Source: OLB11 sp041392835 (GTDB lineage Bacteria > Bacteroidota > Bacteroidia > Chitinophagales > Chitinophagaceae). Taken from it: a DNA stretch of 64,000 nucleotides. The position numbers were made by a program, and so were the translations under genes. The notes below the pieces were generated by a model that saw nothing but the letters and a program-made list of their open reading frames with translations, was not told the origin of the DNA and did not search any database. How positions within the stretch are numbered: position 1 is the first letter of the stretch; each line of letters starts with the position of its first letter. Where the stretch lies: the NCBI GenBank assembly GCA_041392835.1, contig JAWKLF010000001.1, forward strand, positions 682,001-746,000, in the 5' to 3' direction. This document shows positions 19,201 to 27,068 of the stretch, piece by piece.

Positions 19201-19359
19201 TTATTTGATCTTACGGGCAGAATAGTAAAAGAAATAACCTTACCCAAGGGCACGAGCAAAACGGAATTTAGGGTAACAGATTTGGTAACAGGCGTATATA
19301 CATATAAACAAATACTACATGATAGGTCAGCAAAAACTGGTAAGTTGCTTATTGAATAA
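13239..19359 (+). CDS. Giant T9SS-secreted metalloprotease/Ig-like/beta-helix protein (start interrupted by a frameshift)
   Basis: A ~2,040-residue exported protein. The uninterrupted frame runs from TTG 13294 (2,021 codons); its first residues are only the end of a signal peptide (KIFGQ before VINL). ATG 13239 opens the start of one in another frame, and adding one T to the seven-T run at 13283-13289 would join them. Counting from 13294: a zinc-protease-like domain (about 1-380) with HEMLHAMGW at 210-218 and the C-terminal LIEMGYGLDP seen in secreted HExxHxxG proteases; a cadherin-like repeat (about 420-540); a sugar-binding-like module (about 545-785); four Cys-containing PKD/Ig-like repeats (about 790-1090, with TTYTVTGT); a parallel beta-helix-like region (about 1100-1720); a Glu/Gln-rich helical stretch (about 1740-1900); and a type A sorting domain from about 1943. 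Cargo of the T9SS; substrate unknown. Confidence 0.78.
13283..13289 (+). repeat. Seven-T homopolymer at the frameshift point in a signal-peptide region
   Basis: The run lies between the ATG-initiated frame and the long open frame of the 2,021-codon protein. An eighth T would fuse them into one signal peptide. It could be a slippage site or a read error. Confidence 0.5.
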
Positions 19360-20899
19360 AGTAAGAAAAGCTATAAGTGTATTAATATGTTTACTTCTTT
19401 TTAGTGCAGGCTCTACTTTTGCACAAAAAGAGGGAGATAATTGGGTGTCGGGTGCTGGAGTTACTTATTTAACTACATTTCAGAAGGATACCGCTATCAA
19501 TACGATATACATCGATACTGTAATCTTACCCTATTATTTAGGCATGGGGCATGGCAATTCCTGTATAAGTGACAGTATGGGCAATTTACTCTTTTATTCC
19601 AATGGGATGCGTGTTTTTCGTAGAGATTATACCCTAATGGAGGGTGGTGTGCAATTGGCACCCGATTATTATTTTTTAAAACAAGATGGTTGGAGTGGAT
19701 ATTCTCAAAGTTCACTTATTTTGCCAGTGGGCAAGGGTATTTATTATTTGTTTACACCTACTTGCTCCGACTATCGTGCAAAAATATGGGACTCAACTTC
19801 AAGTGGAGATGATTTATTTTTTGATTTGTTTTGGTATCATATTATCGATATGAATGCTAATGCTGGTATGGGCAAGGTAGTACAAAGCAAAATACCGCTG
19901 ATAGAAAATGGCTATTTGGGCAAGCCCGAAATGATGGCAGTACGCCATGCCAATGGTAGAGACTGGTGGCTCTTAAAAGGAAGATATAATAAAGGTACGG
20001 ATAATGTAATTGGATATCATACCTATTTGGTATCGGCCAATGGAGTTACAGAATACGGCATTCAGTACTTTCCACGAATTGCTCAGGACTATGACTGGGA
20101 TTTAGACGGTCAATGTGTGTTTAGCCCCGATGGGAGCATGTTTGCTACGGTTACGGGTCATAGAGGCACCATTAATTTATTTGATTTTGACCGCTGTAGC
20201 GGTATTTTAAGCAATCAGCGGGCTATCCATGTGCCTCGCTTGCCGGTAGATAGTGTGGATTTGGAGTGGCGCACCACGGTGGGTATAGCCTTCTCGCCCA
20301 ATCAAAAATATATCTATGTGAATGGTTATACCAATATCATGCAATATGAATTGGGCGAATCAGATAGCAGTAAGGCTTGGTATTGGGTAAATGAAAACAA
20401 TCAGCAAGGCGCCAATTTTAGCAATTGCTATGTAGGTCCTAATGGCAAATTGTATATGGGCAACTGGCATGGCGTAGGCACTACTTGGTGCGTTATCAAC
20501 GAGCCAAACAAAAAGGGTATAGCATGCAACTATGGTAATCATAGCTTTCAGTTTCCTTATTTTGGAGCCACCACACCGCCTTGTATGCCCAACTTTCGCT
20601 TAGGTGCCTTGGCAGGAAGTGCTTGCGATACACTCCATGCGGTGGAGCCACCGTCCAACTTGGCGTTTATGGTATATCCGAATCCGGCCAGTACAACGAT
20701 AACGATTCAGTATAGCAATGCAAGCAATACTATATTTGCACTGTACGATATGGCTGGTAGAGCACTGTTCCGCACTGAATTGCCCGCTACACAAAATAAA
20801 GTTAGTATAGATGTCAGAAGTTTAGCTTCTGGCCTTTATACTTACAAACAAATACATCATGATGCATCCATTCAAACCGGCAAATTGCTTATACAATAA
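19120..20899 (+). repeat. Duplicated cassette, copy 1 (sorting domain plus downstream gene)
   Basis: The segment from the first codons of the sorting domain through the end of the following gene recurs at 22977-24759. The first ~240 bases differ at only two positions that I can see; the first part of the following gene has diverged more and its second half is again very similar. Confidence 0.85.
19352..20899 (+). CDS. T9SS cargo, propeller-like secreted protein, copy 1
   Basis: A ~515-residue extracellular protein. Signal peptide (KVRKAISVLICLLLFSAG...TFAQ), then a ~400-residue domain with repeated beta-strand motifs such as GNLLFYSNGM, ILPVGKGIYYLFTPT, CVFSPDGSMFATVTG, IAFSPNQKYIYVNGY and VGPNGKLYMGNWHG, which look like beta-propeller blades. 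The C-terminal type A sorting domain begins at MVYPNPASTTITI and ends GKLLIQ. The open frame extends to ATG 19319 inside the previous gene, but TTG 19352, overlapping that gene's stop codon, starts a normal signal peptide and suggests translational coupling. Function unknown. Paralogue at 23209. Confidence 0.85.
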   Translation: MNKVRKAISVLICLLLFSAGSTFAQKEGDNWVSGAGVTYLTTFQKDTAINTIYIDTVILPYYLGMGHGNSCISDSMGNLLFYSNGMRVFRRDYTLMEGGVQLAPDYYFLKQDGWSGYSQSSLILPVGKGIYYLFTPTCSDYRAKIWDSTSSGDDLFFDLFWYHIIDMNANAGMGKVVQSKIPLIENGYLGKPEMMAVRHANGRDWWLLKGRYNKGTDNVIGYHTYLVSANGVTEYGIQYFPRIAQDYDWDLDGQCVFSPDGSMFATVTGHRGTINLFDFDRCSGILSNQRAIHVPRLPVDSVDLEWRTTVGIAFSPNQKYIYVNGYTNIMQYELGESDSSKAWYWVNENNQQGANFSNCYVGPNGKLYMGNWHGVGTTWCVINEPNKKGIACNYGNHSFQFPYFGATTPPCMPNFRLGALAGSACDTLHAVEPPSNLAFMVYPNPASTTITIQYSNASNTIFALYDMAGRALFRTELPATQNKVSIDVRSLASGLYTYKQIHHDASIQTGKLLIQ

Positions 20900-20922
20900 T
20901 ACCAATGTAAGATTTGGTCAAC
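20895..20922. repeat. AATACCAAT-type intergenic repeat, copy 1 (degenerate)
   Basis: Begins at the stop codon with TAATACCAATGTAAGATTTGG, a hairpin of ACCAAT and ATTTGGT. It matches the left side of the clearer copies at 25003 and 43488. Only the first ~25 bases are convincing. Confidence 0.35.
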
Positions 20923-21068
20923 GATACAAATCACTTTGATATTAGGCAATAAGCTATCGGCATTACAATTCGTCATACCTTAGTCATATTTCGTAAACAG
21001 ACAATAAAATGACACTGAAAATAGAGATAAAGATATTATAGCGTATAGCTTTGATTAAAATTACGGCC

Positions 21069-23216
21069 ATGAAAAAAATAATTTTATCAATAATAATTCT
21101 ATTAAATTTTACATTATCAAAGGCTCAACAAGTTAGCTATACAGTTTTAAGCCAGCCAACCTGCGTGCCAGGATGCGATGGTGTAATAAAAGTAGTTTCC
21201 ACGTTTGGCACTCCACCTTATACCCTAAGTATAACCCCTTCTTTTTTGACTACGATATCGAACGATACCATAAGTGGATTATGCGCTGGTACCAGTTATA
21301 TTATTACATCTGCTGATGCTGGTACATCAACGGCTACTAGTACTATTTATTTACCGGCATCAAATTTATCTATAGTAAATCCCATAGTAAATCCAGATAC
21401 TTGTAACCAATGTGTTGGTAGTTTATCGATGCAAGTTATTGGAGGTACACCACCATATACCTATACAATTCTTCCAATCACGGCTTCTATAACTTGGCTA
21501 AATAATGCGTTCTACGGGCTTTGTGGAAATACTACCTATACTGTTTCGCTTGTAGATGCTATGGGTTGCTTTGCAAATAGTGTTTTTCAAATCATTAATA
21601 CAAGCTCGCTTTCAGGCATTTCAGTTTCTTCTACGTCTTACGATGCCTCATGCAATATGTCGGCTGATGGAGCTATTGACTTGAATCCTTTGCCTAGTAC
21701 TGGATTGAGTTATCAATGGAGCAATGGAGATACTACACAAGATATTACGAATGTAGTAAATGGTATATATACTGTACATATTACAAATTCCAATGGTGAT
21801 TGCTTATACTATACAGATACCATAGATGTGATGGGCATTAATTGTGGTACTATATCGGGAAATATATATTATGATAGTGTCAGTAACTGCATTTTTGATA
21901 TGGGCGATTATTACATACCTAATAGACATTTATTCCTATCTACAGGTGCACAAACTATAACTGACATGAATGGTTATTATCAGTTTTCTAATGTGCCTTA
22001 TGGATCGCATACCATAACGCAAGCACAAAGTGCGTATGTATATCAAAACACCTGTGTTCAGCCCAATTTGGTAAGTATCAATGCCACATCAAACAATAGT
22101 ACGAATAATAATTTTATAGATACTGTTAGCGCACTTTTTGATGAGTCTATATATCTATCGGGTTCCAATGTAGTACCTGGATTTTCGGGTTCACATTTAA
22201 ATATTAATGTAAGCAACCCAAATCCATTTACTGTTCAAAATAGAATTACCTTGCTACTCAATGATTCCCTTTCATATAGTTCATGTAATATATTGCCAGA
22301 TTCTATTTTATCAACTCCCAATGGAGATTCAATAATTTGGTATGTTACTACAATGCCGTTTTCAAATTATCAATATCTTAAAGTATTTGTCAACGTGCCA
22401 AGTAATGTAACGTTAGGAAGTGTTTTGACATCGCATGTAACGCTAATGCCTACAAATATTATTGACAGCAATTTGAGCAATAATACCTTTTTCTATGGAC
22501 AAGTAGTGGTATCCTCCTGGGACCCCAATGATAAACAAGTATATCCAAAAGGTATTGGAAGCGAAGGGTATATTACTTTACAAGACAGCATACTTACCTA
22601 TCAGATTCGATTTCAGAATACAGGCACTTCGGTTGCACATAATATAGTGATATTAGATACGCTAAGCGATAAATTACACATTTCCAGTTTGGAAGTCATT
22701 GGCTACAGCCATCAATATCAAATTGAGATTTTGGATGGGCATATTTTAAAATTTAAGTTTAATAATATTATGTTGCCCGATAGTGGAAGCAATTTTGAAG
22801 CCAGCAATGGCTTTATAGTCTATAAAATAAAACAGAAAAATAGTAATCAAATAGGCGATATAATTAGCAATTCAGCTTCAATATATTTTGATTTTAATAG
22901 CCCTGTTCTTACTAATACGACCATTAATACATTGAAGAACCCCACTACAATATCAGAATCTATAGCGACAGATGAATTGTTCAAAATATATCCGAATCCG
23001 GCTTCCACATCTGTAACAGTTGAATATTCCCTACAGTCAGAGACTTCCATTCTTCAATTATTTGATCTTACGGGCAGAATAGTAAAAGAAATAACCTTAC
23101 CCAAGGGCACGAGCAAAACGGAATTTAGGGTAACAGATTTGGTAACAGGCGTATATACATATAAACAAATACTACATGATAGGTCAGCAAAAACTGGTAA
23201 GTTGCTTATTGAATAA
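21069..23216 (+). CDS. T9SS cargo with SprB-like and DUF11-like repeats
   Basis: A 715-residue secreted protein. Signal peptide (MKKIILSIIILLNFTLSKAQ); two or three SprB-type repeats (GGTPPYTYTI, GLSYQWSNGDTTQDI, each with an NG-YTV motif) up to about 260; a SdrD/Cna-B-like fold (about 265-350, GNIYYDSVSNC, ITDMNGYYQFSNVPYG); and a conserved Bacteroidota module before the tail (SSWDPNDKQVYPKG, LTYQIRFQNTGT, about 485-620). The type A sorting domain (KIYPNPASTSVTVEY, from about 637) is almost base-identical to that of the giant protein upstream. The frame extends to TTG 21051, but ATG 21069 begins the signal peptide. A surface adhesin-like role is plausible but unproven. Confidence 0.85.
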   Translation: MKKIILSIIILLNFTLSKAQQVSYTVLSQPTCVPGCDGVIKVVSTFGTPPYTLSITPSFLTTISNDTISGLCAGTSYIITSADAGTSTATSTIYLPASNLSIVNPIVNPDTCNQCVGSLSMQVIGGTPPYTYTILPITASITWLNNAFYGLCGNTTYTVSLVDAMGCFANSVFQIINTSSLSGISVSSTSYDASCNMSADGAIDLNPLPSTGLSYQWSNGDTTQDITNVVNGIYTVHITNSNGDCLYYTDTIDVMGINCGTISGNIYYDSVSNCIFDMGDYYIPNRHLFLSTGAQTITDMNGYYQFSNVPYGSHTITQAQSAYVYQNTCVQPNLVSINATSNNSTNNNFIDTVSALFDESIYLSGSNVVPGFSGSHLNINVSNPNPFTVQNRITLLLNDSLSYSSCNILPDSILSTPNGDSIIWYVTTMPFSNYQYLKVFVNVPSNVTLGSVLTSHVTLMPTNIIDSNLSNNTFFYGQVVVSSWDPNDKQVYPKGIGSEGYITLQDSILTYQIRFQNTGTSVAHNIVILDTLSDKLHISSLEVIGYSHQYQIEILDGHILKFKFNNIMLPDSGSNFEASNGFIVYKIKQKNSNQIGDIISNSASIYFDFNSPVLTNTTINTLKNPTTISESIATDELFKIYPNPASTSVTVEYSLQSETSILQLFDLTGRIVKEITLPKGTSKTEFRVTDLVTGVYTYKQILHDRSAKTGKLLIE

Positions 23217-24759
23217 AGTAAGAAAAGCTATAAGTATATTAATATGTTTACTTCTTTTTAGTGCAGGCACTCCTTTTGCACAAAAGGAGGGTGACATTTG
23301 GGTATCTGGTAGTGGGTCAATTTTCTTTACTTTTTTTCAGAATGATAGTGTGTACAACACTCATTATGTGGAAAGTGATATAAATCCTCCCTATTCCATA
23401 CAATTTGGTCATGGTAATACCTGTATAAACGACAGTATGGGCAATTTACTTTTTTATTCCAATGGAATGAGCATATTACGAAAGGATTATACCCTAATGG
23501 AGGGCGGAGTGCAATTGGCACCAGATTATTATTTTTTAAAAAAAGATGGTTGGAGTGGATATTCCCAAACATCCATCATATTGCCAGTAGGCAAGGGTAT
23601 CTATTATTTGTTTACGCCTACTTGCTCAGATGAACAGTATCATATATGGGAAATGCAAAGTGGGAATGATAGCACATTTTTTGATTTGTTTTGGTATCAT
23701 ATTATCGATATGAATGCTAATGGTGGTATGGGTAAGGTAGCACAAAGCAAAATACCGCTGATAGAAAATGGCTATTTAGGTAATACTGAAATGATGGCAG
23801 TACGCCATGCCAATGGTAGAGACTGGTGGTTGTTGAAAGGAAGATATAATAAAGGTACGAATGATTTAATTGGCTATCATACGTTTTTGGTATCAGCCAA
23901 TGGAGTTACAGAATACGGCATTCAGTATTTTCCACGTATTGGTCAGGATTATGACTGGGCTATAGACGGTCAATGTGTGTTTAGCCCCGATGGGAGCATG
24001 TTTGCCACAGTTACGGGTCATAGAGGTACTATTAATTTGTTCGATTTTGACCGATGCAGTGGTATCTTAAGCAATCAGCGGGCTATCCATGTGCCTCGCT
24101 TGCCAGTAGATAGTGTGGACTTGGAGTGGCTCACCACAGTGGGCATAGCCTTTTCGCCCAATCAACAATATATTTATGTGAATGGCTATACCAATATCAT
24201 GCAATATGAATTGGGCGAATCTGATAGTAGTAAGGCTTGGTATTGGGTAAATGAAAACAATCAGCAAGGCGCCAATTTTAGCAATTGCTATGTAGGTCCT
24301 AATGGTAAATTGTATATGGGCAACTGGCATGGCGTAGGCACTACTTGGTGCGTAATCAATGAGCCAGACAAAAAGGGTATAGCATGCAACTATGGTAATC
24401 ATAGCTTTCAGTTTCCTTATTTTGGAGCAACTACACCACCTTGTATGCCCAACTTTCGCTTAGGTGCTTTGGCAGGTAGTGCTTGCGATACACTCCATGC
24501 GGTGGAGCCACCGCCCAACTTAGCGTTTATGGTATATCCGAATCCGGCCAGTACAACGATAACGATTCAGTATAGCAATGCAAGTAATACTATATTTGCA
24601 TTGTATGATATGGCAGGTAGAACACTGTTCCGTACCGAATTGCCCGCTACACAAAATAAAGTTAGTATAGATGTAAGAAGTTTAGCTTCAGACGTATATA
24701 CCTACAAACAAATACATCATGATATATCTATCCAAACCGGCAAACTACTTATTCAATAA
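22977..24759 (+). repeat. Duplicated cassette, copy 2 (sorting domain plus downstream gene)
   Basis: Same order as copy 1 at an offset of 3,857-3,860 bases. The left boundary coincides with the start of the sorting domain, so the upstream protein here (715 residues) is unrelated to the one in copy 1 although they share the tail. Confidence 0.85.
23209..24759 (+). CDS. T9SS cargo, propeller-like secreted protein, copy 2
   Basis: Paralogue of the gene at 19352, ~516 residues, with the same signal peptide, the same blade-like motifs (CVFSPDGSMFATVTG, VGPNGKLYMGNWHG) and the same type A tail (MVYPNPASTTITI to GKLLIQ). Divergence is concentrated in residues about 30-60 and 130-145, whereas the remainder differs at scattered residues only. 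TTG 23209 overlaps the stop of the preceding gene exactly as in copy 1. The mosaic divergence suggests duplication followed by selection on, or conversion outside, the N-terminal part. Function unknown. Confidence 0.85.
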   Translation: MNKVRKAISILICLLLFSAGTPFAQKEGDIWVSGSGSIFFTFFQNDSVYNTHYVESDINPPYSIQFGHGNTCINDSMGNLLFYSNGMSILRKDYTLMEGGVQLAPDYYFLKKDGWSGYSQTSIILPVGKGIYYLFTPTCSDEQYHIWEMQSGNDSTFFDLFWYHIIDMNANGGMGKVAQSKIPLIENGYLGNTEMMAVRHANGRDWWLLKGRYNKGTNDLIGYHTFLVSANGVTEYGIQYFPRIGQDYDWAIDGQCVFSPDGSMFATVTGHRGTINLFDFDRCSGILSNQRAIHVPRLPVDSVDLEWLTTVGIAFSPNQQYIYVNGYTNIMQYELGESDSSKAWYWVNENNQQGANFSNCYVGPNGKLYMGNWHGVGTTWCVINEPDKKGIACNYGNHSFQFPYFGATTPPCMPNFRLGALAGSACDTLHAVEPPPNLAFMVYPNPASTTITIQYSNASNTIFALYDMAGRTLFRTELPATQNKVSIDVRSLASDVYTYKQIHHDISIQTGKLLIQ

Positions 24760-24760
24760 A

Positions 24761-24949
24761 ATGAGATTTGCAGTAGGCTTACTACTAAGCCTACTGCTAT
24801 GCCCCGATAACTTGTGTGCAAAATATTCCTCCTTGAACCCAAGTTATGCAAGTATTTCACTCCTTTTTGTACAGTATCCTTTACTTGGGATAAACTTAGG
24901 TGCAGTAGCCAAAAGAGTTTGCTTTATAAAGGTAAATGATAGCGTGTGA
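24761..24949 (+). pseudogene. Truncated start of a further secreted-protein gene
   Basis: ATG 24761, one base after the previous stop, opens a 62-codon frame with a clean signal peptide (MRFAVGLLLSLLLC...LCAK) and then only ~40 residues of no recognisable domain. The position relative to the previous stop repeats the arrangement of the two cassette copies (a signal peptide starting at the end of a sorting domain), so it may be the remnant of a third cassette. The element ACCCAAGTTATGC at 24838 may mark the break. A real short secreted peptide cannot be excluded. Confidence 0.4.
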
Positions 24950-25002
24950 AAGTGTTAGTGGAGTAGGCTGTCAGCACAGCAAGTGGAACAGATAAGACGG
25001 AT

Positions 25003-25060
25003 GTAATACGAAAATGATTTGGTTTTCAGACCAATTTTTAGTGTGATTTTTATCGCTATT
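25003..25060. repeat. GTAATAC-type intergenic repeat, copy 2
   Basis: GTAATACGAAAATG then GATTTGGTTTTCAGACCAAT, continuing TTTTAGTGTGATTTTTATCGC. It aligns along ~55 bases with 43488-43545 and can form a TTGGT/ACCAA hairpin. It lies in the gap between the secreted-protein island and the YdeI-like gene. Confidence 0.55.
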
Positions 25061-25084
25061 ATCCCAATATACTTCATCGTATCA

Positions 25085-25696
25085 TTAGCATTTTTCATAC
25101 TTCCAGTTTCTTTTCTTGCCTTCGGCTATCCACTCTATAGCTTGGTCTAATCTTTTTTGACGGGTAGCATCTGTTTTAGCATCTGTAATCCATTGTATAT
25201 ATTCTCGTTTGCAAGCATTCGAAAAATTTGTAAACGCTTGTACTGCATTTTTATTTTTTTTCAATTGTGTCAATAAATCACTTGGAATTTCAACTTCCTG
25301 AGCGGTTTTGGCTGGATCTTTTTTTAGTTTTATTCCAGCTTCATTAAGCTTCATCGCATCTTTTATCCAAGCCATTATTTTTTTATCACTTGGCATTTCG
25401 GATGGGCTTGTTATTTTTCCAAAATTGCCCATAGCGGCTTCTGTCTTAGTTGCTTCGGTAAGTGTTTTATCTTTCATAAGCGATGCTTTCCAAAAACCAA
25501 AAGCACAGTGTTTCTTAAAGGATGCCATATGGCATAGGTTGTCGCCTTTGTATTCAAAAAAAGGCATACCCCATTTTATTTTTTCTACTACTTTGGGGCA
25601 CGTGTGATGCACCAATGCTCTAAAATGGTGCAAAATAGGTTGCGCAAAGGGCTGAGCCTTCACTATAAATTGATCTACTTGTTTGTTTAGTGCCAT
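25085..25696 (-). CDS. YdeI/OmdA family protein with DUF1801 domain
   Basis: A ~203-residue cytosolic protein with two small domains: an N-terminal DUF1801 (YdhG-like) fold (about 15-115; KWGMPFFEYKGDNLCHMASF, CAFGFWKASLM) and a C-terminal YdeI/OmpD-associated domain (about 140-203; FTNFSNACKREYIQWI, ending EGKKRNWKYEKC). Members are widespread but biochemically undefined; Bacillus YdeI-type proteins have been linked to stress or peptide resistance. The frame extends upstream to 25738, but ATG 25696 follows a good AAAGAGA ribosome site and starts with the family opening. It is preceded by the palindromic repeat at 25756. Confidence 0.85.
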   Translation of the reverse strand: MALNKQVDQFIVKAQPFAQPILHHFRALVHHTCPKVVEKIKWGMPFFEYKGDNLCHMASFKKHCAFGFWKASLMKDKTLTEATKTEAAMGNFGKITSPSEMPSDKKIMAWIKDAMKLNEAGIKLKKDPAKTAQEVEIPSDLLTQLKKNKNAVQAFTNFSNACKREYIQWITDAKTDATRQKRLDQAIEWIAEGKKRNWKYEKC

Positions 25697-25755
25697 AGCA
25701 ATCTCTTTTTGTATAAACAAATATAAGTGATGGCTCACATTTGAAAAATATGTTT

Positions 25756-25799
25756 ACCCCAAGTTATGCCTTTAGCGAATGCTAATGCATAATTCGGGT
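25756..25799. repeat. Intergenic palindromic repeat, copy B
   Basis: An imperfect inverted repeat of about 44 bases: ACCCCAAGTTATGCCTTTAG on the left and its complement (reading ACCCGAATTATGCATTAGC from the other strand) on the right, with a GAAT centre. It fills almost the whole gap between the helicase and YdeI-like genes and matches copy A at 10131. Confidence 0.6.
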
Positions 25800-27041
25800 T
25801 TACTTGGCTTTCTTTTTCTTTTTTTTGAATTCCTGTTCTTGCAGTTCGGCTTCTTGAATTAGTTTTTGCCAATCTTCTTTTTTCTCTTCGCTAAGTAGTT
25901 TCACCAAATTTTTTTCATTCTTATCTATCGTAATAGTTTCTATAGGATTGTGTATATATTTTTCGATAGTGTGTAGCATGGTTTTTTCTTCAGTTGCACA
26001 AAAGGATATGGCTATTCCCTTTTGCATACCTCTACCCGTTCTACCTATGCGATGCACATAGTTTTCGGCATCATCGGGCAGGTCATAGTTAATGACAACC
26101 TCTATGCCTTCTATATCAATACCTCTGGCACTAATATCGGTTGCTATCATAATTTTTTTTTCTCCTTGTCTAAAGGCTTCAATAGCCCATTCGCGTTCGG
26201 CTTGTTCTTTATTGCCATGTAGTGTAATGGTTTCTATACCAACCCGTAGCATTGCCTTGTGCACTCGTTCAGCGCGCACTTTGGTGCGTACAAAAATCAA
26301 TATTTTTTTATGTTCATTTTCGTTGATAAATCGTTCTAAAAAAAATCGTTTATCATCCATTTCTATAAAGGCTACTGCATGTGTTATGTTTTTAGACACG
26401 GGGTCTTTGGGCGAAAGTTGTATTCGAATCGGATTGTGTACAAAGCTATAGGCCAAGTCTTTGAGTGCTTTGTCTATTGTAGCCGAAAAAAATAATGTTT
26501 GATGTCTATACGGTAATTTTTTTACAACATCTTGTATGTCTTGATAAAAACCTTTTGCCAACATTTTGTCGGCCTCGTCTAATACTAAAATTTCGACCTG
26601 CGAAAGATTAATAAATCCTTGATGTTGCAAGTCAAACATGCGTCCTGGGGTTGTTATCAAAATATCTACGCCGTAGCTCAATTCTTCTTTTTGTTCCACA
26701 TCGCTAATACCACCATAGTTTGTCAGTACAATTAAGTCTGTTTCTATTACCAACATTGAAAAAACCTTGGCAATCTGTATGGCCAATTCGCGTGTAGGCA
26801 CCATGATTAGCGTGCGAATATGATTACTTTGGGCGGTGTGTTTTTTTTGAAGTAGGTGGTGTACTATTGGAATAGCAAATGCAGCTGTTTTTCCAGTGCC
26901 TGTTTGCGCTATAGCCAATACATCTTCGCCTTTGAGTATAGATGGTATGGCTTTATATTGTATATCGGTCGGTTTTTTAAAACCTAAGGATTCAATATTT
27001 CTTTTGAGTATAGGATGAATATGGTATTGTGAAAATTTCAA
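25800..27041 (-). CDS. DEAD-box ATP-dependent RNA helicase
   Basis: ATP-dependent RNA-unwinding enzyme, probably acting in ribosome assembly or mRNA turnover. The 413 residues have all the motifs: GF-KPTDIQ (Q motif), AQTGTGKTAAF (I), PTRELAIQ (Ia), TPGR (Ib), DEADKM (II), SAT (III), IFVRTK (IV), ATDISARGIDI (V) and HRIGRTGR (VI). The short tail is Lys-rich (EFKKKKKKAK), as in RhlE-like enzymes. The start is TTG 27041, which gives the usual MKFSQYHIHPIL opening; a perfect TANNTTTG box (27046-27053) ends four bases before it, so the message may be leaderless. Confidence 0.94.
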   Translation of the reverse strand: MKFSQYHIHPILKRNIESLGFKKPTDIQYKAIPSILKGEDVLAIAQTGTGKTAAFAIPIVHHLLQKKHTAQSNHIRTLIMVPTRELAIQIAKVFSMLVIETDLIVLTNYGGISDVEQKEELSYGVDILITTPGRMFDLQHQGFINLSQVEILVLDEADKMLAKGFYQDIQDVVKKLPYRHQTLFFSATIDKALKDLAYSFVHNPIRIQLSPKDPVSKNITHAVAFIEMDDKRFFLERFINENEHKKILIFVRTKVRAERVHKAMLRVGIETITLHGNKEQAEREWAIEAFRQGEKKIMIATDISARGIDIEGIEVVINYDLPDDAENYVHRIGRTGRGMQKGIAISFCATEEKTMLHTIEKYIHNPIETITIDKNEKNLVKLLSEEKKEDWQKLIQEAELQEQEFKKKKKKAK

Positions 27042-27045
27042 GTAG

Positions 27046-27053
27046 CAAAAGTA
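27046..27053 (-). promoter_or_regulatory. TANNTTTG box of the DEAD-box helicase gene
   Basis: TACTTTTG on the minus strand, ending four bases before the TTG start, with no room for a ribosome binding site. Confidence 0.45.
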
Positions 27054-27068
27054 CTATATTATTTATGC

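Noticed and set aside
24761..24949. Small secreted peptide gene as a bacteriocin
   Set aside because: Only a signal peptide and ~40 featureless residues; no leader, cleavage motif, immunity or export gene; a truncated cassette copy explains it better.
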